DNA from: Candidatus Ruthenibacterium merdavium
Lineage (GTDB): Bacteria; Bacillota; Clostridia; Oscillospirales; Ruminococcaceae
Assembly (NCBI GenBank): GCA_019119935.1
Contig: DWWA01000032.1
Coordinates: forward strand, 1 to 64,000
Reading direction: 5' to 3'
DNA: 64,000 bases
This document shows, piece by piece, positions 8,331 to 15,915 of this stretch; the stretch's first letter is position 1; every line of letters begins with the position of its first letter. The position numbers were made by a program, and so were the translations under genes. The notes beneath the pieces are model-generated. The model saw only the letters and a program-made list of their open reading frames with translations, ran no database searches and was not told where the DNA came from.

Positions 8331-9193
8331 TGTGCTTCTCCTTTAATAAACATGGTTCCGATGCCTTCATCCGTCAAGGTTTCCATCAAAATGGCGTGCG
8401 AAACCGTACCGTCAATAATAAACACCTTCTGCACGCCCCAATTCAGCGCATTGACACAGCACTGTACTTTGGGAATCATGCCGCCCGACACCACGCCGTC
8501 TGCAATCAGCTGCTCGGCTTGTGCCGCCGTGATTTCAGAAATCAAGGTAGACGGGTCGCCTGGGTCTTTTAAAATGCCGCTGATGTCCGTCATGGAAATC
8601 AAGCTTTCCGCGCGAAGTTCGCCCGCAATGCGAGCTGCGGCCGTATCGGCGTTGATGTTGTACACATTGCCGCTTTTGTCACAGCCCACCGTAGACACCA
8701 CCGGAATATACCCTTTTTCCAGCACATCCAAAATGGGCTGCACATCGACATGGCTGATTTCCCCCACAAAGCCCAAGCGTTCGTCTTTTTGATGCGCTTC
8801 AATCATGTGGCCGTCCACGCCGGAAAGTCCCATCGCCTTTCCGCCGCGAATTTGCAGCAGGTTCACCAGATTTTTATTGATTTTTCCCGCGAGCACCATT
8901 TGAACAACTTGCGCGGTTTCCTCGTCGGTTACGCGCAAGCCGTTTACAAACTCTGTTTCCTTGCCCATCTTATTGAGCAAGGCTGTAATTTCCGGGCCGC
9001 CGCCGTGAACCAGAACCACACGAATGCCCACAAGCGACATCAGAACAATATCGCGCATGACGGAATCTTTCAGTTCTTCGTTCACCATGGCATTTCCACC
9101 GTACTTGACCACAACGATTTTTCCGTTGTACTGCTGAATATACGGCAGCGCATGCACCAAAATTCTCGCGCGGTCTGCATTGCAGATTTTCAC
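8327..9193 (-). CDS. argB: Acetylglutamate kinase
   Basis: It phosphorylates N-acetylglutamate, the second step toward ornithine. The protein has 288 residues with the amino acid kinase fold: KYGGNAM near residue 29, the nucleotide/substrate loop HGGGPEI near 64, and an N-terminal helix (NADRARILVHALPYI) of the kind found in arginine-sensitive hexameric enzymes. Feedback inhibition by arginine is therefore plausible but inferred. The start is GTG with GGAGG just before it. It lies 19 bp after argJ and overlaps argD by 4 bp. Confidence 0.96.
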   Translation of the reverse strand: MKICNADRARILVHALPYIQQYNGKIVVVKYGGNAMVNEELKDSVMRDIVLMSLVGIRVVLVHGGGPEITALLNKMGKETEFVNGLRVTDEETAQVVQMVLAGKINKNLVNLLQIRGGKAMGLSGVDGHMIEAHQKDERLGFVGEISHVDVQPILDVLEKGYIPVVSTVGCDKSGNVYNINADTAAARIAGELRAESLISMTDISGILKDPGDPSTLISEITAAQAEQLIADGVVSGGMIPKVQCCVNALNWGVQKVFIIDGTVSHAILMETLTDEGIGTMFIKGEAQ

Positions 9194-9212
9194 GATTCCT
9201 CCGCCCCCTCTT

Positions 9213-10424
9213 TTAAGTTCTGTAGTCGCCGTTGATTTTCACATAATCATACGTCAGGTCACAGCCCCACGCCGTGGCTTTTGCATTGCCGCTGTTTAAG
9301 CAGACGAGAATTTCAATTTCGCTTTCCAGCAAAATTTCTTTCGCCTTTTCCTCGCTGAAATCAACGCCTGCCCCCTTTTCACAAACGACAATTTCGCCCG
9401 CTTTCGAGCGGAAGGAAACATCCACAGTCTGCGGGTCAATCCCCGATTTGCTGTACCCCAGTGCACAAAGCACACGGCCCCAGTTGGCATCTGCGCCAAA
9501 CATGGCCGCTTTCAGCAAAGAGGAGCACACCACGCTTTTTGCCGCAATTTTCGCCTGTGCTTCATCCTTTGCACCCGTGACAACACATTCCAGCAGCTTT
9601 GTTGCGCCCTCGCCGTCTGCGGCAATGCTGCGGCACAAATGAACCGTTACCGTGTTGAGCGCCTTCATAAAGGTATCAAAGGCTTTGCCTTCCTCGCTGA
9701 TTTCCGCGTTGCCCGCTAGGCCGTTTGCCATCACCGTCACCATGTCATTGGTGGAGGTATCGCCGTCAATGCTCAGCATATTGAAGGTTTGCGTCACATC
9801 GCTGGACAGCGCTTTTTTCAGCATTTGGGCGCTGATGGCGCAGTCGGTAGTTAAAAAGACAAGCATGGTCGCCATGTCCGGGTGAATCATGCCGGAACCT
9901 TTGGCAATGCCGCCCAAACGGCACACCACGCCGCCCACTTCAAACTCCACCGCAATTTCCTTGATGGTTGTGTCGGTGGTCATAATGGCGTGTGCCGCAT
10001 CCTTGCTGTTCATGCCGAGGCTTTTCACAAGAGGAGGAATCCCTTCGGCAATCGGCTGAATGTCCAGCACTTTGCCGATCACGCCCGTAGAAGCGACAAG
10101 CACATCCTTTGCGTCGATGTGCAGCTGTTCAGAAACCAGCGTACACATTTGCTCGGCAATTTCCACACCGTTTGCGTTGCAGGTGTTGGCGTTTCCGCTG
10201 TTGCAAATTACGGCTTGCGCCATGCCGTTTTCAAGGTGCTGCTTTGTCACCAAAAGCGGTGCGCCCTTCACGGCGTTGGTGGTGTAAACTGCCGCGGCCT
10301 TGGCGGGCACCTCGCTGAAAATCAGCGCCAAATCCTTCTTTGTCTGATTTTTGCGAATGCCGCAATGCACTCCGCTTGCCTGAAATCCTTTTGCGGCACA
10401 AACGCCGCCTGCTGTCAGCTTCAT
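9213..10424 (-). CDS. argJ: Bifunctional glutamate N-acetyltransferase / ornithine acetyltransferase
   Basis: It recycles the acetyl group from acetylornithine to glutamate and may also acetylate glutamate from acetyl-CoA. The proenzyme cleaves itself; the conserved site is the Ala-Thr pair in HPDMATML, with the new N-terminal Thr as nucleophile, preceded by KGSGMI. The protein has 403 residues, normal for the family, with a good ribosome site (AGGGGACAGGAA). With no argA or argE in the operon, this gene makes the pathway cyclic. Whether it is mono- or bifunctional cannot be told from the sequence alone. Confidence 0.96.
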   Translation of the reverse strand: MKLTAGGVCAAKGFQASGVHCGIRKNQTKKDLALIFSEVPAKAAAVYTTNAVKGAPLLVTKQHLENGMAQAVICNSGNANTCNANGVEIAEQMCTLVSEQLHIDAKDVLVASTGVIGKVLDIQPIAEGIPPLVKSLGMNSKDAAHAIMTTDTTIKEIAVEFEVGGVVCRLGGIAKGSGMIHPDMATMLVFLTTDCAISAQMLKKALSSDVTQTFNMLSIDGDTSTNDMVTVMANGLAGNAEISEEGKAFDTFMKALNTVTVHLCRSIAADGEGATKLLECVVTGAKDEAQAKIAAKSVVCSSLLKAAMFGADANWGRVLCALGYSKSGIDPQTVDVSFRSKAGEIVVCEKGAGVDFSEEKAKEILLESEIEILVCLNSGNAKATAWGCDLTYDYVKINGDYRT

Positions 10425-10452
10425 TTCCTGTCCCCTCGTTTTCCTATTTCTC

Positions 10453-11382
10453 TCATTCTAAAATCAGACCTTCATAGTCTGAAAGACCCAATGCTAAATT
10501 CATGCACTCAATGGCGGCGCCGGAAGCGCCCTTGCCTAAATTGTCATACTGGGCAACGGCAATCAACCGTTCATCCGTTCCCATCAAACCAACGCGCATA
10601 TCGTCGCGCCCGGAAAGTGTCAGCGCAGACAAAAAGCCGTCTTGTTCCATGTGCGCATCCCAGCGGATGACTGCATCATCGTATGCACTGCGATAAATTT
10701 CTTCGATTTGTGCGCGGCTTGCCTTGCACTGGCTTTCCGGCAGCGGAACCGTCACCTGCATGCCGCTGTAAAAATCGCCCACAATCGGCAAAAAGACCGG
10801 TGCACGGCTTAGCCCCGTAACGGCACACATCTCTTTCAAGTGCTTGTGCTGCTGTGTTAAACCGTACATTCTCGGCGCGCTCAAAAGCGGGCTGCGCTGC
10901 TGGCTTTCATACTCGGCAATCATGCTTTTTCCGCCGCCGCTGTATCCGGTGAGCGACGTGCAGGAAAGCACTGTTTGTGCATCCACAACACCGGCTTTCA
11001 CAAGCGGCGCGGTTAAAACAATAAATCCACAGGCATGGCAGCCGGGAACGGCAATGCGCTTTGCCGTTTGAATGGCCTTTTTTTGCGCTCCTGACAACTG
11101 CGGCAGGCCGTACACCCAGCCGGGCAGCGTGCGGTGTGCGGTGGAAGCATCGAGCACAATGGTATTTTCATTTTCCACCATCTGCACTGCCTGTTGGGCT
11201 GCGTCGTCGGGCAGGCACAGAAAAACGGCGTCCGCATCGTTCATGGCTTCTTTGCGCAAAGCTTCGTTTTTGCGGTCTTCGTCTTTTAATTCAATTAAGG
11301 CAACGTCCGTGCGCGCTTTCAGCCGCTCTTTGATCCGCAAGCCGGTTGTGCCCGCGCTGCCGTCAATGAATACCTGTTTCAT
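10453..11382 (-). CDS. argC: N-acetyl-gamma-glutamyl-phosphate reductase, short (type 2) form
   Basis: An NADPH-dependent reductase that makes N-acetylglutamate semialdehyde. The N-terminal Rossmann stretch VFIDGSAGTTGLRI replaces the GASGYTG of the long form, and the active cysteine is in PGCHACG. At 309 residues it belongs to the short type 2 class rather than the about 345-residue class of Bacillus. Its first 20 bp overlap the end of argH, and its ribosome site AAGGAG lies inside argH. Confidence 0.95.
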   Translation of the reverse strand: MKQVFIDGSAGTTGLRIKERLKARTDVALIELKDEDRKNEALRKEAMNDADAVFLCLPDDAAQQAVQMVENENTIVLDASTAHRTLPGWVYGLPQLSGAQKKAIQTAKRIAVPGCHACGFIVLTAPLVKAGVVDAQTVLSCTSLTGYSGGGKSMIAEYESQQRSPLLSAPRMYGLTQQHKHLKEMCAVTGLSRAPVFLPIVGDFYSGMQVTVPLPESQCKASRAQIEEIYRSAYDDAVIRWDAHMEQDGFLSALTLSGRDDMRVGLMGTDERLIAVAQYDNLGKGASGAAIECMNLALGLSDYEGLILE

Positions 11383-12754
11383 GCTTTAAAAACTCCTTTG
11401 CACTGTCCAGCTGTGCCTGCACGGAAGCCGGGCCGGTTCCCCCTTGAGAAATGCGTTTTTTCACGCAGGTTTCCAGAGAAATCGCTTCGTAAAGATCCTG
11501 CGCAAACAGTTCTGAGTGCGCGGTGTATGCTTCCAGCGGCAGGTCTTCCAGCACCGTATTTTCTTCGATGCACTGCGCCACCAGCTGCCCTACAATTTTG
11601 TAGGCAGTGCGGAAGGCCATTCCCTTGCGCACGAGATAGTCAGCGAGGTCTGTTGCATTGATAAAGCCCTTTTGTGCTGCCTTGAGCATCACGTTTTTCC
11701 GCGCTTTCATTGTTTTGAGCATCGGCGTTAATACCCGGAGGCATTTTTTCACCGTATCGACTGCATCAAAAATGGCCTCTTTGTCCTCCTGCATATCCTT
11801 GTTGTACGCAAGCGGCAGGCCCTTCATCATGGTTAAAAGCGTTACTAAACTGCCGTAAACACGCCCTGTCTTGCCGCGAATCAGCTCCGCCATGTCGGGG
11901 TTTTTCTTTTGCGGCATAATGCTGGAACCGGTGGTGAAGCTGTCATCCAGCTCCACAAACCGAAATTCCCACGACGACCAAAGGATGATTTCTTCGGATA
12001 AGCGCGAAAGGTGCATCATCAGCACTGAAAATGCCGCGCAAAGCTCGATGCAAAAGTCACGGTCGGAAACGCCGTCCATGCTATTTTCGCAAACGGCATC
12101 AAACCCCAGCGTTTTTGCGGTCATGGCCCGGTCGGTTGCATAGGTCGTTCCGGCCAGTGCACAGCTGCCCAGCGGGCTGACGTTCATGCGGCTGACTGCA
12201 TCATCCAAGCGGCCGATGTCCCTGCGCACCATCTGCACATAGGCCAGCAAATGGTGCGCAAAGGTGACGGGCTGGGCACGCTGCAAATGGGTGTAGCCGG
12301 GCATAATGGCGTCTTGGCCGTCCTGTGCCTGCTGCACTAAGGCTTCCAGCAAAGAAATCAGCTCCGTGCGGATTTCTCCGCAAGCATCCCGCAGATACAA
12401 GCGCAGGTCGAGCGCTACTTGGTCGTTGCGGCTGCGGGCGGTGTGCAGCTTTTTGCCGATTTCCCCCACACGTTTTGTCAGCTCGCTTTCCACAAACATG
12501 TGGATGTCCTCCGCCTGCGGGTCAAAGGTTAACACACCTGTTTCTAAGTCACTTAAAATGCCCTGTAAACCGGCCGTCAGCACCACGCCGTCCTCTTGTG
12601 TGAGGATGCCGCACTGCACGAGCATCGCCGCGTGCGCCATTGACCCTTGAATATCCTGCCGATACATCCGGCAATCAAAATGAATGGAGGAATTAAAATC
12701 GTCCGCCAATGCATCCGACGCTTTTGCAAAGCGTCCCGCCCATAACTTTTCCAT
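11363..12754 (-). CDS. argH: Argininosuccinate lyase
   Basis: It splits argininosuccinate into arginine and fumarate, the last step of arginine synthesis. The protein has 463 residues from the ATG at 12754 (MEKLWAGRF); that start is chosen because the family begins there and GAGGGG lies before it, while the upstream frame adds seven unlikely residues. The fumarase/aspartase signature GSSIMPQKKNPD is present. Other conserved stretches are EDIHMFVE, TARSRNDQ and the histidine in PGYTHLQRAQP. It follows argG by 37 bp and overlaps argC by 20 bp. Confidence 0.97.
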   Translation of the reverse strand: MEKLWAGRFAKASDALADDFNSSIHFDCRMYRQDIQGSMAHAAMLVQCGILTQEDGVVLTAGLQGILSDLETGVLTFDPQAEDIHMFVESELTKRVGEIGKKLHTARSRNDQVALDLRLYLRDACGEIRTELISLLEALVQQAQDGQDAIMPGYTHLQRAQPVTFAHHLLAYVQMVRRDIGRLDDAVSRMNVSPLGSCALAGTTYATDRAMTAKTLGFDAVCENSMDGVSDRDFCIELCAAFSVLMMHLSRLSEEIILWSSWEFRFVELDDSFTTGSSIMPQKKNPDMAELIRGKTGRVYGSLVTLLTMMKGLPLAYNKDMQEDKEAIFDAVDTVKKCLRVLTPMLKTMKARKNVMLKAAQKGFINATDLADYLVRKGMAFRTAYKIVGQLVAQCIEENTVLEDLPLEAYTAHSELFAQDLYEAISLETCVKKRISQGGTGPASVQAQLDSAKEFLKHETGIH

Positions 12755-12791
12755 CGTGTCCCCTCTTTCGCGCACCAGCTACGTGCGCTTT

Positions 12792-14027
12792 TTATTCCAT
12801 GCTCATGCCGTGCTTGCGGCAAACCTTCGCTTGTACCTCAATAGGCAAGCCGTACAGATTGATAAAGCCCTCTGCATCTGCTTGATGATACACTTCATCT
12901 TCATCAAAGGTTGCAATCTCGGGGTCGTACAGCGAATACTCGCTCCACACACCCGCGTTGATGATGTTGCCTTTGTACAGTTTCAGCTTTACTGTGCCGG
13001 TGCAGGTTTCCATCAGCACATCCACAAAGGCACACAGCGCTTTTCTCAGCGGCGTATACCACTGGCCGTTGTACACGAGGTCAGCAAACGTGATTGCCAG
13101 CTCTTGCTTTTTGTGCGCTGCATATTTATCCAAACACAAAGTTTCCAAAACCTTGAGTGCTTTGTAAAGAATTGCACCACCCGGCGTTTCGTACACACCG
13201 CGGCACTTCATGCCGACTAAACGGTTTTCTACAATATCCAGCAGGCCGATACCGTTTGCACCGCCCAGCTCGTTGAGTTTCAAAATCAGCTCTTTGGCGC
13301 TCATTTTTACGCCGTCAAGCGCAACAGGCACACCCTTTTCAAAGTCGATGGTTACATAGGTGGGCGCATCCGGGGCTTTCATCGGGGAAACGCTCATTTC
13401 CAAAAAGCCGTCTTTTTCATAGGTCGGCTCGTTGCCGGGGTCTTCGAGGTCCAAGCCCTCATGGCTCAAGTGCCACAGGTTTTTATCTTTGGAATAATTC
13501 GTTTCTCTTGTAATTTTCAAGGGGATATTGTGTGCCTCTGCGTACGCAATTTCCTCTTCGCGCGATTTGATATCCCACTCTCTCCACGGGGCGATAATCG
13601 CCATTTCCGGGGCAAAAGCCTTGATTGCCAGCTCAAAACGCACTTGGTCGTTGCCCTTTCCGGTGCAGCCGTGGCAAATCGCGTCCGCGCCCTCTTTCTT
13701 GGCAATTTCCACCAAGCGCTTTGCAATCAGCGGACGGGCAAAGCTCGTACCCAGCATATAGTCCTCGTACAGTGCGCCGGCCTTGACGGTGGGAATGATG
13801 AAATCGTTGACAAACTCCTCGGTCAAATCCTCCACATAGAGCTTCGATGCACCTGTTTTCAGCGCCTTTTCCTCGAGGCCGTCCAGCTCAGTTCCCTGGC
13901 CGACATCGCCGGAAACAGCAATGACTTCGCAGTTATTGTAGTTTTCTTTCAGCCAAGGAATAATAATGGAAGTATCTAAACCGCCGGAGTAAGCCAGCAC
14001 AACTTTTTTAATGTCTTTCTTTTTCAT
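12792..14027 (-). CDS. argG: Argininosuccinate synthase
   Basis: It joins citrulline and aspartate with ATP to form argininosuccinate. The protein has 411 residues. The N-type ATP pyrophosphatase loop AYSGGLDTS is near residue 12, followed by the citrulline/aspartate-binding regions ([21 protein letters not shown]-like [12 protein letters not shown]). The start at 14027 is chosen because it precedes [10 protein letters not shown], fits the family and has AAAGGAACG upstream; the open frame above it crosses the promoter. It is the first gene of the argGHCJBDF operon and sits about 60 bp below the ArgR-regulated promoter. Confidence 0.97.
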   Translation of the reverse strand: MKKKDIKKVVLAYSGGLDTSIIIPWLKENYNNCEVIAVSGDVGQGTELDGLEEKALKTGASKLYVEDLTEEFVNDFIIPTVKAGALYEDYMLGTSFARPLIAKRLVEIAKKEGADAICHGCTGKGNDQVRFELAIKAFAPEMAIIAPWREWDIKSREEEIAYAEAHNIPLKITRETNYSKDKNLWHLSHEGLDLEDPGNEPTYEKDGFLEMSVSPMKAPDAPTYVTIDFEKGVPVALDGVKMSAKELILKLNELGGANGIGLLDIVENRLVGMKCRGVYETPGGAILYKALKVLETLCLDKYAAHKKQELAITFADLVYNGQWYTPLRKALCAFVDVLMETCTGTVKLKLYKGNIINAGVWSEYSLYDPEIATFDEDEVYHQADAEGFINLYGLPIEVQAKVCRKHGMSME

Positions 14028-14085
14028 AATGTTCGTTCCTTTCCTGTCGTATCCCTCTCGCGGCTGCGCCGCTTTCCATGACATG

Positions 14086-14136
14086 ATTATACATCCGAAT
14101 GAATATAAATGCAAGTTTAATTTATAATTATTCAAC
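14086..14136 (-). promoter_or_regulatory. Arginine operon promoter with two tandem ARG boxes
   Basis: The minus-strand promoter is TTGCAT (14109-14114), 17 bp, TATAAT (14086-14091). An 18-bp box AATGAATATAAATGCAAG (14098-14115) matches the Bacillus ARG box CATGAATAAAAATTCAAG at 15 of 18 positions and covers the -35 element. A second box (14119-14136, reverse strand GTTGAATAATTATAAATT) lies 3 bp further upstream. Two 18-bp boxes 3 bp apart is the classical layout for one ArgR hexamer, so repression by arginine-bound ArgR is predicted. argR itself is not in the window. The remaining DNA up to 14304 holds a 12-bp palindrome (AGAATCGATTCT, 14180-14191) and no gene. Confidence 0.88.
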
Positions 14137-14304
14137 CAAGTTTTTCATCTTTAGCGCTTTTGCAAAAAAGTTTTTATTGAGAATCGATTCTTTTATTTGT
14201 TTTGACAGCAAAAGCAACAAAAGCCTGCCGCATATTGGGTGAATGCGGATAAGGAGGTATCAAAAATATACTGACCGAACAGGTGACAAACAGGATTACT
14301 AAAA

Positions 14305-14340
14305 GCAGGACGGCATGACCTTTCGGTCATGCCGTCCTGC
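14305..14340 (-). terminator. Intrinsic terminator of the GltD-like gene
   Basis: A perfect 16-bp stem (14305-14320 with 14325-14340) with a 4-nt loop lies 67 bp after the stop of the minus-strand gene and is followed on that strand by a short T run. It separates this gene from the arginine operon. Confidence 0.88.
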
Positions 14341-14406
14341 GACAATCAAATTCCCTTCTTATGAAGACGCGCCTTTTCTGCACGGTAGGTTTTTTATCAA
14401 GTTAAT

Positions 14407-15633
14407 TTACTTTTTATCCGACTGCTGCATATATTCATCCATCGCATCGGCAATCATTTTGGAATACTTCACCGCTTCTACCACGGTTTTTGCGCCGGTA
14501 ACGACATCGCCGGAAGCGAACACGCCGGGCAGCGTCGTTTCGCCGTGGGCATCGGTTTTCAAAAGGCCTTTCGCATCCACCTGCAAGCCTTTATCCCGAT
14601 TGACAAGGCGATCCTGCGGGCCTTGAGAAATAGAAATAATAATGGTGTCTGCCGGGACAAGACGCGCTGTTTCCTCGTGTTTGCAAAGGCTGCCGTCTTC
14701 ATTCCAGGTGACATCACAAATGACAACGCCGTCATCTTTAATTTCAATAGCAGTCTGCAAATATTCAAAGCGTACGCCGTCGATTTTGGCGTACTCCACC
14801 TCACGCGGAGAAGCCGCGGGCGTTTCGGTAATGGAATACACCGTTACCTCTTTTGCCCCATGGCGCACAGCCGTGCGCGCCACATCCATGGCAGCGTTGC
14901 CCGCGCCGATGACAGCCACACGCTCGCCCAGATCATATACATCCGGGTTATTCAAATAATTGATTGCATAATGCACATTGCCAAAGGTTTCGCCGGGAAT
15001 GAGCAAACGCTTGGGCCGCCATGCACCCGTGCCGACGAAAATAGAGCTGTAACCGTCGTTGAGCAAATCCTGCAAGCTGACCGAACCGCCCACCGCAAAG
15101 TTGGGCCGGAACAAAATTCCCATTTCACGCATTTTGACGTAATAGCGGTCTAAAATGCTTTTTGGCAGACGAAACTCGGGAATGCCGTAGCGTAAAATAC
15201 CGCCGATTTTTTCGCGGTTTTCAAACACAGTAATTTGATAGCCGCGGCTTGCAAGCAAAATCGCGATGGTGATACCGGCGGGCCCTGCGCCAATCACCGC
15301 CGCTTTTTTCCCGTTTTTCGGCTGCATTGCAACAGGAATACGCTCAAAACAGGAGTCGGAAATATAGTTTTCAATAGAAGAAATATGCACCGGTGACTCT
15401 TTTACGCCGCGGATGCAATGGCCCTCACACTGTTTTTCATGGTCACAGACAAGCGAGCAAATAACAGAAAGCGGATTGTTTTCAAACAGCATCTGTGCTG
15501 CTGTGGGCAAATCCTCCTGCAATAAAAGCCGAATCATTTCCGGGATATTGGTGCCGATGGGACAACCTTGCCGACATCTCGGGTTTTTACATTGATAACA
15601 ACGCTTTGCTTCATCAATGACATGCACTGCCAT
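14407..15633 (-). CDS. NAD(P)-dependent oxidoreductase, glutamate synthase small-subunit (GltD) family
   Basis: A cytosolic flavoprotein that moves electrons from NAD(P)H to an acceptor; in true glutamate synthase the acceptor is the GltB large subunit. The N-terminus holds cysteine clusters for [4Fe-4S] centres (CYQCKNPRCRQGC and CSLVCDHEKQC). A flavin-binding GAGPAG follows near residue 116 and a second Rossmann GAGNAAMD near 240. FASGDVVTGA near the C-terminus binds FAD. At 408 residues it is shorter than typical GltD or the homotetrameric GltA-like forms (about 460). No gltB is adjacent, so it may be an NfnB- or SudA-like stand-alone enzyme. The start is set by GGGGG 7 nt before ATG 15633. 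Confidence 0.85.
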   Translation of the reverse strand: MAVHVIDEAKRCYQCKNPRCRQGCPIGTNIPEMIRLLLQEDLPTAAQMLFENNPLSVICSLVCDHEKQCEGHCIRGVKESPVHISSIENYISDSCFERIPVAMQPKNGKKAAVIGAGPAGITIAILLASRGYQITVFENREKIGGILRYGIPEFRLPKSILDRYYVKMREMGILFRPNFAVGGSVSLQDLLNDGYSSIFVGTGAWRPKRLLIPGETFGNVHYAINYLNNPDVYDLGERVAVIGAGNAAMDVARTAVRHGAKEVTVYSITETPAASPREVEYAKIDGVRFEYLQTAIEIKDDGVVICDVTWNEDGSLCKHEETARLVPADTIIISISQGPQDRLVNRDKGLQVDAKGLLKTDAHGETTLPGVFASGDVVTGAKTVVEAVKYSKMIADAMDEYMQQSDKK

Positions 15634-15845
15634 AAAAAATCCCCCTATATCGCTATTCGACTCATGCCGCGCATGAGTATGGAAATCAAGCATCATCACG
15701 CTGTGCGGGACGTCTCCCACTTCGGTGCACCTTTTGCAAACAGGCATAACAAAACCGGCAGACGATGCGTACTGCCGGTTTTCTTGACCGCTGCACGTTC
15801 AGACTTTCTCTGAGTTATTCCAAAACCGTCTTTGAAACACTCAGC
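15634..15845 (-). promoter_or_regulatory. About 210-nt structured leader of the GltD-like gene
   Basis: The predicted transcript has a hairpin closed by CTGAGT/ACTCAG near its 5' end, then the terminator-like hairpin at 15751-15782, then a small stem (GTGGGA/TCCCGC around 15705-15722), before the ribosome site. The terminator-like hairpin lies inside this transcript about 65-95 nt from its start. That layout resembles attenuation, but no known riboswitch or T-box is recognisable, and the hairpin may simply end the upstream manA transcript. Confidence 0.35.
15751..15782. terminator. Hairpin between manA and the GltD-like gene
   Basis: An 11-bp perfect stem (15751-15761 with 15772-15782) closed by A/T pairs, so the run after it is TTTT on either strand. 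It lies 134 bp after the manA-like stop codon and inside the leader of the next gene. Confidence 0.65.
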
Positions 15846-15851
15846 AATAAA

Positions 15852-15880
15852 ATCCTACCGCGAAACATGCCTTTTGTCAA
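15852..15880 (-). promoter_or_regulatory. Predicted promoter of the GltD-like gene
   Basis: On the minus strand TTGACA (15875-15880), 17 bp, TAGGAT (15852-15857). The perfect -35 and spacing make it a good sigma-A candidate; it begins just after the manA-like stop. Confidence 0.65.
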
Positions 15881-15915
15881 CAAACGATATTTTTTTGTCA
15901 GAATTGGTGAAATTT

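Noticed and set aside
7812-8792. 326-codon plus-strand open frame across argD and argB
   Set aside because: It crosses two conserved genes that overlap by 4 bp and shows no domain.
14180-14191. AGAATCGATTCT palindrome as a Fur or Zur box
   Set aside because: The symmetry centre and half-sites do not fit the 7-1-7 pattern of Fur-type sites, and no metal gene is nearby.
15690-15735. T-box or guanidine (ykkC) riboswitch in the GltD-like leader
   Set aside because: AAAGGTGCACCGAAG only loosely resembles the T-box sequence and there is no specifier stem; loop ACG motifs are single rather than paired.
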